This document shows positions 57,514 to 64,000 of a stretch of 64,000 bases of DNA, in pieces (the stretch's first letter is position 1; each line of letters starts with the position of its first letter). The DNA comes from Leptospira jelokensis (GTDB lineage Bacteria; Spirochaetota; Leptospiria; Leptospirales; Leptospiraceae). The stretch covers positions 1 through 64,000 of the forward strand of contig NZ_RQGH01000023.1 of NCBI RefSeq assembly GCF_004769635.1. The letters are read 5' to 3'. Position numbers and translations under genes: made by a program. The notes under the pieces are model-generated. The model did not search any database. It had not been told where the DNA came from and saw nothing but the letters and a program-made list of their open reading frames with translations.

Positions 57514-58533
57514 ATGACCAATTTCAAACAAAAATTACCAATCCTTTCTCCTCTCTTCATCGCACTTGTGATATTCCATTCCCTGTTTGTGGAATACACA
57601 GTTCAGTTTCCCGATTTCATCTCAACTGATTCACCAGAACAAAACGCCGAGATGATGAAACCAAAGGTCATCCAAGAATCTGGATTGATTGGCAAAATCG
57701 CATACCTTGAATCATTTTTACTAGAGTTAGAATCAAAGGAACTACCAATTGATACAGACTTAGAGGATACGAAAGATAGCGTAAAACGAGTGCTCATCGG
57801 ACAAAAACTTTTTTTAGGATTAGTGTTGTTTTATCTTTTTCTTACCTTCTCTGCTGCAGTGACCTTCGCATTCCGCGCATGGTTTCATAAGTCCATTGCC
57901 CACGTTTTGTATCCTGTTTCCCTTGTGGTTCTGTTACCAAAACTTTTCATCCAACTCAATTTAATGGCCCAAAAGGATATTTTGTCCTACTTCCACTCAG
58001 CGTTTTTATTGTTTACTTATGTGATCACCATTTTGGCGTACAGAACCATTATCAAAGACAAAGAACTCTATGAAGGATTCCAAGCCTTACAATTTTCTTC
58101 GTCCTTAGAGGAAGAAGGTCGTTCTCCAAGTAATACCAAAACAGGTTCCTACTTTGCTCCAATTTTTCATGTGATTGTGATCATCTTTATTGGAATTCTC
58201 ATTGGAAACTTAATTTACATCCCATTATTTTTACTGCAAAAACACTATGTAAGTGAATTTAGTTATTTTATCTTCTTTTTGATCGCATTATTGTCTGTTT
58301 TTTATATCTTCAATTACAACAAAGTGGGTGGGGAATCCAAAAACAAAAATTGGCAAAACTTGGCAGTGAGTTTTGCTTACCTGCAATATCGATTTTTACG
58401 AAATGGATTTTTATCAATTTTTAGTACAATCCTTATCATTCTATTTGTAACATTTTTATTCAGTTTGTTACTCTTCAACATTGATCTCATCCAAAACAAC
58501 TTAGGTTTATTTGGAAAAGCATCAGAGTTTTAA
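57514..58533 (+). CDS. Hypothetical polytopic membrane protein
   Basis: A 339-residue protein with about seven membrane segments: one near the N-terminus (LSPLFIALVIFHSLFV), a soluble loop of about 70 residues, then helices (LFLGLVLFYLFLTFSAAVTFAF; FHVIVIIFIGILIGNLIYIPLFLL; LSIFSTILIILFVTFLFSLLLF). No recognised motif. It is coupled to the tail-anchored gene before it and ends at a hairpin terminator (58571-58588). Function unknown. Confidence 0.6.
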   Translation: MTNFKQKLPILSPLFIALVIFHSLFVEYTVQFPDFISTDSPEQNAEMMKPKVIQESGLIGKIAYLESFLLELESKELPIDTDLEDTKDSVKRVLIGQKLFLGLVLFYLFLTFSAAVTFAFRAWFHKSIAHVLYPVSLVVLLPKLFIQLNLMAQKDILSYFHSAFLLFTYVITILAYRTIIKDKELYEGFQALQFSSSLEEEGRSPSNTKTGSYFAPIFHVIVIIFIGILIGNLIYIPLFLLQKHYVSEFSYFIFFLIALLSVFYIFNYNKVGGESKNKNWQNLAVSFAYLQYRFLRNGFLSIFSTILIILFVTFLFSLLLFNIDLIQNNLGLFGKASEF

Positions 58534-58570
58534 CTGGATTGATTCGTAAACAAAAGAGATAAAGATAAAG

Positions 58571-58588
58571 AGGGAGAATCTTCTCCCT
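58571..58588 (+). terminator. Hairpin terminator between convergent genes
   Basis: Perfect 8-bp arms AGGGAGAA/TTCTCCCT with a 2-base TC centre, extended by weaker A/T pairs, followed by TTGGATTTT on the plus strand. It can end the plus-strand membrane protein operon and, being symmetric with upstream A-runs, perhaps the minus-strand operon that stops at 58610. Confidence 0.75.
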
Positions 58589-58609
58589 TTGGATTTTAAA
58601 AGAAAAGTT

Positions 58610-59350
58610 TTATTGGCAGACTGGAGGTTGGTTCTTTTTTACACTACACCAAGTAGATCCATTCGGATAATACGTATTCCGCGATAGCAATTCACCCGAT
58701 TCTGAATAAACTTCTGAAGCTTCCTTTACACCGTTAGGATAATAATAAAACCACTCACCAATTTTTTTGTCTTCCGCATAACTTCCTTTTTCTTCAACCT
58801 TTGTATCTGGATAATACCGTACCCAATCTCCTGTGCGAAGCCCTCCATCAAAAAAACCTTTTTCATTCAAACGCCCATTGCGAAAGTAACGCATATAAGC
58901 ACCATTTTCATTTCCTAATTCTGCTGTGAGGATCCAAAGTTGTTTTTTTCGGTAACCAGCTTTGTAATTTTGTTCGATGTAAAGTTTGCCATCGGAGAAA
59001 TAAAATTTCCATAACCCATCACGTTCTCCACCTACCAACTTACCTTCCATAATGGTAATTCCGTCTAGGTAATTTAATTTTTTACCAATGCCGTCTGGTT
59101 GGCCCATTTGGTTAACGGGATACAGGGTGACTAAGTTGCCATTTTCATACCACTCACGAAAAAAACCTTCACTCGTCATTTGGTAGTGGTTTGTTTTTTT
59201 ATCATACTTGGCTTGTTTCGGAACTGATTCAGGTCTTTCTACAGATCCCTTACAAGGTCCAAAAATTATCCCTGATAATAAAACAAAGAGTAATAAACCG
59301 AATATAATCCAAATGGAATTGTCTTTAGTGGGTGTGGATGTAGATGTCAT
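58610..59350 (-). CDS. Membrane-anchored MORN-repeat protein
   Basis: The 246-residue protein has one N-terminal membrane helix (IWIIFGLLLFVLLSGIIFGPC; the Cys might be lipidated). It then has about seven MORN-like repeats of the form YxNGxLxxxGxYxxGxxxGxW (WYENGNLVTLYP; YLDGITIMEGKLVGGERDGLWKFYFSDGKLYIEQNY; RYFRNGRLNEKGFFDGGLRTGDWVRYYPD). Such YwqK-like repeats are common in Leptospira, with unclear roles. It overlaps the mscS gene by 26 bases. Confidence 0.8.
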   Translation of the reverse strand: MTSTSTPTKDNSIWIIFGLLLFVLLSGIIFGPCKGSVERPESVPKQAKYDKKTNHYQMTSEGFFREWYENGNLVTLYPVNQMGQPDGIGKKLNYLDGITIMEGKLVGGERDGLWKFYFSDGKLYIEQNYKAGYRKKQLWILTAELGNENGAYMRYFRNGRLNEKGFFDGGLRTGDWVRYYPDTKVEEKGSYAEDKKIGEWFYYYPNGVKEASEVYSESGELLSRNTYYPNGSTWCSVKKNQPPVCQ

Positions 59351-60221
59351 TTTCTTCTTTGAATTTTGTTAGAATTTCTTTTGAGATGAGGATACGGTTG
59401 AGGCGTTTGGACCGAATGGGTGTGAGGTAACGCAAACATAACAATATGGTTCCTTCAGGCTCTAAGGAAGTATAAACGATAGGTGTGGTTTTTCCAAGTC
59501 GGACAAGATAGTTTTTTGACATCTCTCGGATTTTTGATTCCACAAGTTCAGGCGCAAGTACCAATTCTTCATGTAATATTTGGGAACAAATTTTTTCTGC
59601 TTTTTCCCAGTTCGATTTGAGATCCAAAAAGATACGAAACTCATCCCAAACAAAATCCATGGTTTCAGATACGATGAAAAACCGATGTAATACGATATTA
59701 TAATTTGGAAAATGGATTAACCTGTTTGTCGATTGTTCAAATCTTGGGTCTGGTGCAATTTCCAGTAATGTAAATTTAAAAAAACCAATATTGACAACAT
59801 CACCTTTGATGTTATCAATTTCGATCCGGTCGCCTACTTTAAATCCGTTGGCACCCATAATCATAAACCAACCTACCATATTCAGCCAAACTTCTTTGAG
59901 TGAAATGACAATACCTGCACCCGCAAGACCAAGAACTGTTGGCAGTAATGATAAACTTGAAAAAATAACAGGGAGGTAGGCGATTCCAAAAACAAGTAAA
60001 AATCCCATCCTTGCCACTTTCCGACGATTGTATTCGTGGACTGGATCTGGTGCTGGTTTGATCCTTTCAACAAGCACCATTGTGATTTTGTAGCATACCA
60101 CAGCAAAGATCACCATGTACGCAAAAAGGATAAGTGTCTCAGCAAACTCCCTGTTGGAACTTCGGAGGAGTGTTAACGGATTGAGATCAAGATAAAATTC
60201 TTTAATACTTCCACTACCCAT
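59325..60221 (-). CDS. MscS-family mechanosensitive channel
   Basis: The 298-residue protein has three N-terminal membrane helices. The third is the pore-lining TM3 with Gly/Ala-rich packing (TVLGLAGAGIVISLKEVWLNMVGWFMIM), followed directly by the MscS beta domain (FKVGDRIEIDNIKGDVVNIGFFKFTLLEI) and an alpha/beta C-terminal domain. It likely acts in osmotic down-shock or as an ion channel. It overlaps aroB by eight bases and the MORN gene by 26. Confidence 0.88.
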   Translation of the reverse strand: MGSGSIKEFYLDLNPLTLLRSSNREFAETLILFAYMVIFAVVCYKITMVLVERIKPAPDPVHEYNRRKVARMGFLLVFGIAYLPVIFSSLSLLPTVLGLAGAGIVISLKEVWLNMVGWFMIMGANGFKVGDRIEIDNIKGDVVNIGFFKFTLLEIAPDPRFEQSTNRLIHFPNYNIVLHRFFIVSETMDFVWDEFRIFLDLKSNWEKAEKICSQILHEELVLAPELVESKIREMSKNYLVRLGKTTPIVYTSLEPEGTILLCLRYLTPIRSKRLNRILISKEILTKFKEENDIYIHTH

Positions 60222-61314
60222 TGAGTTTCATTCCTTTATGGAGTTTCAATGTTTCTAAAATCATTTTCCTATCTACCGGAACACCGAATTTCGGTTTTCC
60301 AAAATCTTCGAGCAAAACAAATTTTAAGGTATTTCCATCTTTCTTTTTATCATGTTCCATATGTTGCAAAACAAGTTCTGGTTTCTCTTCCAAAACCGTC
60401 GGCAACTCCAATTGGTTCATCAAAGATATTGCTTTTTGAAAATTTGATTCTGAAAAGCCTAAAATTGATTTTGATAATAACAATGCGGTGACGAGTCCCA
60501 CTGACACTGCCTCTCCATGGGAATATTTTTTATAAGCAGTGAGGGACTCGATGGCATGGCCAGTTGTATGGCCTAAATTAAGAACAGCCCGGAGTCCCGA
60601 TTCTCTTTCATCTTCCGCAACTATCCTTGCCTTCACCCGAACGGATTCTTCGATCGCATAACGCACAGTATCCGATTTTTCAAAAAAATCTGATCGTTTG
60701 CGTGTCGACAAAGTTTCTAAAAAGGCACCGCCATCTAAAAACGTATGTTTTACAACTTCAGCGATCCCACAACTCCATTCTTTTTTTGGTAAAGTAGATA
60801 AAGTAAAAAGGGGTGCAAATACAAACTCTGGTTGGTAAAACGCCCCAACCATATTTTTTCCTGAATCAACATTGACTGCCACCTTACCACCAACAGACGA
60901 ATCAACCGAAGCAAGTAAAGTTGTTGGAACTTGAACAAAACGAATCCCGCGTTGGTATGTGGCCGCGATGAATCCTGCAAAATCTCCTACAACACCACCA
61001 CCAAACGCAACAATAACGGCATTCCGATCTGCATCTTTTTCGATTAGTTGTTGGTAAACTTTTTTTACCCGATCAATGTGTTTATTTTTTTCACCTGCCT
61101 TTAGATAAATAAAACTAAAGGGAATGGATGTGTTTTTTAATTCTTTTGTGATGTATTTTTCGTAGATTCCAGCAATTTCTCGGTTGGTTAATACAAAGAC
61201 ATGGGATACTTTTTTGAGTGAACTAAGTTTTTCAGAAAGTCCCACAAAGTCTTCATGTAATTCGATGGGATAACGAAATCCCGATCCAACAATTTCCCTT
61301 TCTGATAACTTCAT
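60214..61314 (-). CDS. aroB: 3-dehydroquinate synthase
   Basis: The 366-residue enzyme shows the DHQS pattern: FGGGVVGDFAGFIAATYQRGIRFVQVPTTLLASVDSSVGGKVAVN, KNMVGAFYQPEFVF, and the zinc-ligand regions EVVKH, NLGHTTGHAIE and HGEAVSVG. It forms 3-dehydroquinate from DAHP in the shikimate pathway, using NAD and a divalent metal. It overlaps the Nudix gene upstream and mscS downstream. Confidence 0.96.
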   Translation of the reverse strand: MKLSEREIVGSGFRYPIELHEDFVGLSEKLSSLKKVSHVFVLTNREIAGIYEKYITKELKNTSIPFSFIYLKAGEKNKHIDRVKKVYQQLIEKDADRNAVIVAFGGGVVGDFAGFIAATYQRGIRFVQVPTTLLASVDSSVGGKVAVNVDSGKNMVGAFYQPEFVFAPLFTLSTLPKKEWSCGIAEVVKHTFLDGGAFLETLSTRKRSDFFEKSDTVRYAIEESVRVKARIVAEDERESGLRAVLNLGHTTGHAIESLTAYKKYSHGEAVSVGLVTALLLSKSILGFSESNFQKAISLMNQLELPTVLEEKPELVLQHMEHDKKKDGNTLKFVLLEDFGKPKFGVPVDRKMILETLKLHKGMKLNG

Positions 61315-61775
61315 GGTTCATTCACCCATGGGCTGGAAATATATCGAGGTTTATTTGTACTTTTTGCGCGGAAGTAATGTTTTATATCAGGTCTTAAGTC
61401 CATACCTAAGATCTCTTTGGGAGTGAAATACCCAAATCCTGAAATTGCTTTTTCTTTGGCATTTAGAACCGGTAACAATTCTTTCACCTTGGTTAAAAAA
61501 ACAATTTGGATGAGGTGTCTTTTTTTATTGGGATCAATGGATTCGTTGAGAAGTAAAAATTCAGTGTGGCTGACTTCAAGAGACAATTCTTCTTTTAATT
61601 CACGTTTGAGCGCCTCTTCTCCTGATTCTCCAAATTCAATCCCACCTCCTGGAAGTAACCAGTATCCTGATTGTTTTTTTTGTTGTTGGACAAGTAAAAT
61701 TTTCCCTTTTGAGTCTTGGATGAGAGCCGCGACACGGACTCGCATGGATTTGGATTTTAACAAAAAATCGATCAT
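61311..61775 (-). CDS. Nudix hydrolase
   Basis: The 154-residue protein carries a Nudix box at LPGGGIEFGESGEEALKRELKEELSL (about 41-66), matching GX5EX7REUXEEXGU except that Ser replaces the last Gly. It hydrolyses a nucleoside diphosphate linked to another group; the substrate is not predictable. ATGA overlaps link it to rnc upstream and aroB downstream. Confidence 0.88.
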   Translation of the reverse strand: MIDFLLKSKSMRVRVAALIQDSKGKILLVQQQKKQSGYWLLPGGGIEFGESGEEALKRELKEELSLEVSHTEFLLLNESIDPNKKRHLIQIVFLTKVKELLPVLNAKEKAISGFGYFTPKEILGMDLRPDIKHYFRAKSTNKPRYISSPWVNEP

Positions 61776-62500
61776 AATAATTTTAAAATACGTAGGGCCG
61801 ACTTTGCAGCCATTTGTTCAGCCCTGCGTTTATTTTTTCCATCACCACTAGTTTGGAAGTATTGTCCACACGACACAGAAACCAAAAATTCTTTGTCGTG
61901 GTCAGGGCCTTCTTCTTTCACGAGAACATACTCTGGTAATTTTTTCCATTTCTTTTGGCAAAATTCTTGTAAAATGGTTTTATAATCTTTTGTTTCTTCT
62001 GCATTTTCCACCACCTTCTCCATCTTCTGGAAATGAGGTGTTAAAAAGATCCGACAGCTATTTAAACCTTGGTCAAGATACAAGGCGCCAAGAAAGGCTT
62101 CAAAACAATCGGCCTGTAAATTGAGATTCACTTCTCCCTTTTCTTTTTCCCCTTTTCCCAGAAGTAAAAATTCAGGGAACCTGTAGAGACGCGAAAGTTT
62201 TGCAATGGCAGGCGCTGAGACCATTTTGCTCTTCAGTTTGGCTAATATCCCTTCCTTACCTTTAGGAAGTGATTTGTAAAGGTATTCGGCAGCTAGGATG
62301 CCAAGCACAGAATCGCCTAAAAATTCCAATCGTTCGTTATCAGAAAGGTAACGATCCGAATCTTCATTGGCAAAGGACCTATGAACAAAAGCTAGGTGGA
62401 GGAGGGAAACATCCTTAAAATTGGTATTGGTAATGGATTGTAGTTCTTTGAGGTTTGCGATTCTTTCGGGAGAAAGTTTGATGCGAATGGTGTTAGACAA
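61772..62500 (-). CDS. rnc: Ribonuclease III
   Basis: The 242-residue enzyme has the catalytic signature NERLEFLGDSVLGILAAEYLY, the second acidic cluster (NLQADCFEAFLGALYLDQG) and a C-terminal double-stranded RNA-binding domain (KTILQEFCQKKWKKLPEYV...GKNKRRAEQMAAKSALRIL). It processes rRNA precursors and other duplex RNA. The only plausible start is TTG at 62500. No ribosome binding site precedes it, because the T-run of a hairpin (62512-62538) sits there. It follows acpP, as in many bacteria. Confidence 0.94.
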   Translation of the reverse strand: MSNTIRIKLSPERIANLKELQSITNTNFKDVSLLHLAFVHRSFANEDSDRYLSDNERLEFLGDSVLGILAAEYLYKSLPKGKEGILAKLKSKMVSAPAIAKLSRLYRFPEFLLLGKGEKEKGEVNLNLQADCFEAFLGALYLDQGLNSCRIFLTPHFQKMEKVVENAEETKDYKTILQEFCQKKWKKLPEYVLVKEEGPDHDKEFLVSVSCGQYFQTSGDGKNKRRAEQMAAKSALRILKLL

Positions 62501-62511
62501 GGGAAAAAGAT

Positions 62512-62538
62512 CCGGGTTCCTCTATTCGGGGAACCCGG
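62512..62538 (-). terminator. Hairpin between acpP and rnc
   Basis: Perfect 9-bp arms CCGGGTTCC/GGAACCCGG with a 9-base loop. On the minus strand the stem is followed within three bases by a T5 run and then the rnc TTG start. It can end most acpP transcripts and leave rnc at lower level. Its position against the rnc start might also make it an RNase III target for feedback. Confidence 0.8.
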
Positions 62539-62553
62539 TTTTTGGATTGGGAA

Positions 62554-62787
62554 TTACCCCTTAAGTTTATCGATGAATTTAATTACATCGCCTACGGTTT
62601 GGATTTTTTCTGCGTCTTCATCAGAAATTTCCACACCAAACTCTTCTTCAAGAGCCATCACGAGTTCAACTGTGTCAAGAGAGTCAGCACCAAGATCATT
62701 GATGAAGTGAGCTTCAGGTGTAACTTCTGATTCATCAACACCAAGTTGTTCTACGATGATTGACTTAATTTTTTCGAAATCTGCCAT
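62554..62787 (-). CDS. acpP: Acyl carrier protein
   Basis: Start at ATG 62785-62787 ([20 protein letters not shown]), with GGAGG seven bases upstream. An in-frame ATG 36 bases earlier is not supported. The 77-residue acidic protein has the phosphopantetheine site [22 protein letters not shown]. It carries growing acyl chains for fatty acid and lipid A synthesis. It precedes rnc, separated by a hairpin terminator. Confidence 0.97.
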   Translation of the reverse strand: MADFEKIKSIIVEQLGVDESEVTPEAHFINDLGADSLDTVELVMALEEEFGVEISDEDAEKIQTVGDVIKFIDKLKG

Positions 62788-63163
62788 TTTATATCCTCCA
62801 GGCCACTGTGAACAGTGGGGCAAGTGTTAAATCGTTTTCCGCCAGGTATATATGTACGCCTAGCGTTTTTTTAAAATGAAATTGTCGGAATTTTTGGCAA
62901 GTCTAAATAGATTATTTTCCTCTTGAAACCTTTGACATCGTTCTAACATCACCTAACAAACATTACTATTTAGATAGACCAAAACCTAAGGGTAAAAAAG
63001 AACCAACCTGTTCTCCTTTTCAGCGAATGACAATATCTTACGCCGATTTCCAATCGATTGATCCATTTTAACAGATTTATATTCCGTTATAACGAATACA
63101 CCTTCCCCTTTTTGCCTCAATCATCGATACCGTTCTTAAGAATTTCAATTTTAGGAGAATTCC
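62788..63163. other. Divergent intergenic region acpP / rhodanese-like lipoprotein
   Basis: This spacer should hold the acpP promoter and the promoter of the plus-strand lipoprotein. A 16-bp palindrome lies at 62803-62818. On the minus strand TTGCCA followed after 17 bases by ATTTTA (around 62865-62895) is a weak promoter candidate for acpP. No small gene was recognised. Confidence 0.5.
62803..62818. promoter_or_regulatory. Palindrome just upstream of the acpP ribosome binding site
   Basis: CCACTGT/ACAGTGG arms (7 bp each, 2-base centre) lie in the acpP leader, five bases before its GGAGG ribosome binding site. It could be a repressor operator or a leader hairpin affecting translation. No known operator consensus was matched. 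Confidence 0.4.
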
Positions 63164-64000
63164 ATGATTCAGAAATGGTCAAAAACTCTTTCCACATTCC
63201 TCCTCGTTTCTTTTTTCGCATCTTGTGCTGATAAAAAAGAGGACAATAACGCATTACTTGCAGGGCTCCTTTTCCTTGCTGCCAACCAAATTAAGGTGAA
63301 TACAGCAAGTGATTTGGTAAACGAATCCAATGATGATTACAACCAAAACAATTGGGGGCTCATCACAGCGTCTACTCTCAATCGTTTTGTTTCCGATTGG
63401 CAGGCAAACAAACCAAGCCATATCACAGGCAACCTGATCATCTTACAAACGGATGTGGCGAACCGAAGAACTGGTGATAGTCCGGGAAGAAAACCGTATG
63501 TGAAAGCAGATCCTGAAAAAGGTGTATATGTGTATTTATTGAATGATTATACTCCTTCAGGCTTACCTTCAGGGGGGTTTCGTTTTAACCAAACAAGAGA
63601 TTCAGGTCTTTTCAAAAATTCTGTTCGATACCAAGCAAATGGAGAATTTGTAGATGATTGGTTGAATACATATGGCATTAATCCCACAAAAGATTTGATT
63701 GTTTTTGCAGCTGGAACAGGAAACGGAATCATTCCTGCTTCAGCAGTGACTAGTTCTAGTGCGGGTCTTGCTGGAGCAATCCAAGACATTACAAGAGGAG
63801 TTTACTGGTTACGCTATTGGGGCGTTGATATCAAACACTTAGCAATCCTAAATGGAAATTTAAGGAGCAATTTTGTTTTAACTTATCCGACTCAAACCAG
63901 TGATTCCAGAAGCACTCTTCCGGCAAAGGGTAACTTCTCAGTCAAAAGCATTCGTGTAGACAATACGATTATCACTTCTGGACTCGAAGACATTTATGAA
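63164..64000 (+). CDS. Rhodanese-like lipoprotein, third paralogue (cut by window end)
   Basis: ATG 63164 follows TTAGGAG with ideal spacing. The visible 279 codons stay open to the right edge, so the gene is truncated by the window, not by mutation. The signal ends VSFFASC (Cys21). The mature part matches the 39058 and 41830 products: DYNQNNWGLITASTLNRFV, KPSHITGNLIILQ, YGINPTKDLIVFAAG, YWLRYWGVDIKHLAILNG and FSVKSIRVDNTI. The C-terminal rhodanese half with the active-site loop lies beyond 64000, so catalytic status is unknown. Confidence 0.85.
   Translation, partial: MIQKWSKTLSTFLLVSFFASCADKKEDNNALLAGLLFLAANQIKVNTASDLVNESNDDYNQNNWGLITASTLNRFVSDWQANKPSHITGNLIILQTDVANRRTGDSPGRKPYVKADPEKGVYVYLLNDYTPSGLPSGGFRFNQTRDSGLFKNSVRYQANGEFVDDWLNTYGINPTKDLIVFAAGTGNGIIPASAVTSSSAGLAGAIQDITRGVYWLRYWGVDIKHLAILNGNLRSNFVLTYPTQTSDSRSTLPAKGNFSVKSIRVDNTIITSGLEDIYE

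Noticed and set aside
1..64000. tRNA, rRNA or CRISPR array
   Set aside because: No cloverleaf-like sequence with a TTC arm, no rRNA core sequence and no regularly spaced direct repeats were seen. A covariance search would be needed to exclude small RNAs.

Overview
The window looks like a stretch of a Leptospira chromosome, most likely from the saprophytic (biflexa-like) side of the genus. The basis is inference from content: low GC, many spirochaete-style lipoprotein signal peptides, a flagellar export block headed by a FliY-type switch protein, LpxD (so an LPS-type outer membrane), a ClpC and guanido-kinase pair, and an XPB-type helicase. No rRNA, tRNA or CRISPR array was recognised.

Layout. 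1-1294 is AT-rich and almost gene-free. 1295-6375 holds a giant repeat-bearing surface lipoprotein and an IS30-family element that has landed inside a small reading frame. 6803-13877 is a mixed accessory stretch (DUF5683-like protein, lipoproteins, two alpha/beta hydrolases, Dps, SH3 protein). 13878-18135 carries housekeeping genes (aspartate aminotransferase, XPB helicase, DusA). 18145-25345 is a tightly coupled flagellar export operon fliY-fliO-fliP-fliQ-fliR-flhB-flhA. Upstream of it lie a DUF971 gene and an unusual symporter/phosphatidylserine decarboxylase fusion. 28049-31530 has small cytoplasmic genes, lpxD and an OmpA-like protein.

31527-45655 is the most interesting region. Two divergent operons and a following five-gene cluster encode a two-domain exported rhodanese, two separate pentahaem c-type cytochromes, a DUF4395 membrane protein with paired cysteines, an XRE-cupin regulator, two rhodanese-fold lipoproteins (a third paralogue begins at the right edge), a cytochrome-like protein without a haem motif, an outer-membrane barrel, and finally an O-succinyl/O-acetylhomoserine sulfhydrylase-type enzyme. 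One rhodanese lipoprotein has lost its catalytic cysteine but ends in a glycine-rich tail with a near-terminal cysteine, resembling the SoxY carrier arm. I read this as a candidate envelope sulfur-handling and electron-transfer system. That function is inference.

45752-56461 is a long run of minus-strand genes: a MacAB-like efflux set, mtaB, a TPR protein, a DUF3592-like protein, clpC, a fused zinc-finger/guanido-kinase protein reminiscent of McsA plus McsB, and a Lol-type ABC pair. 56522-58533 has two plus-strand membrane proteins of unknown role. 58610-62787 is acpP-rnc-nudix-aroB-mscS-MORN on the minus strand, mostly overlapping. 63164 to the end is the truncated third rhodanese-like lipoprotein.
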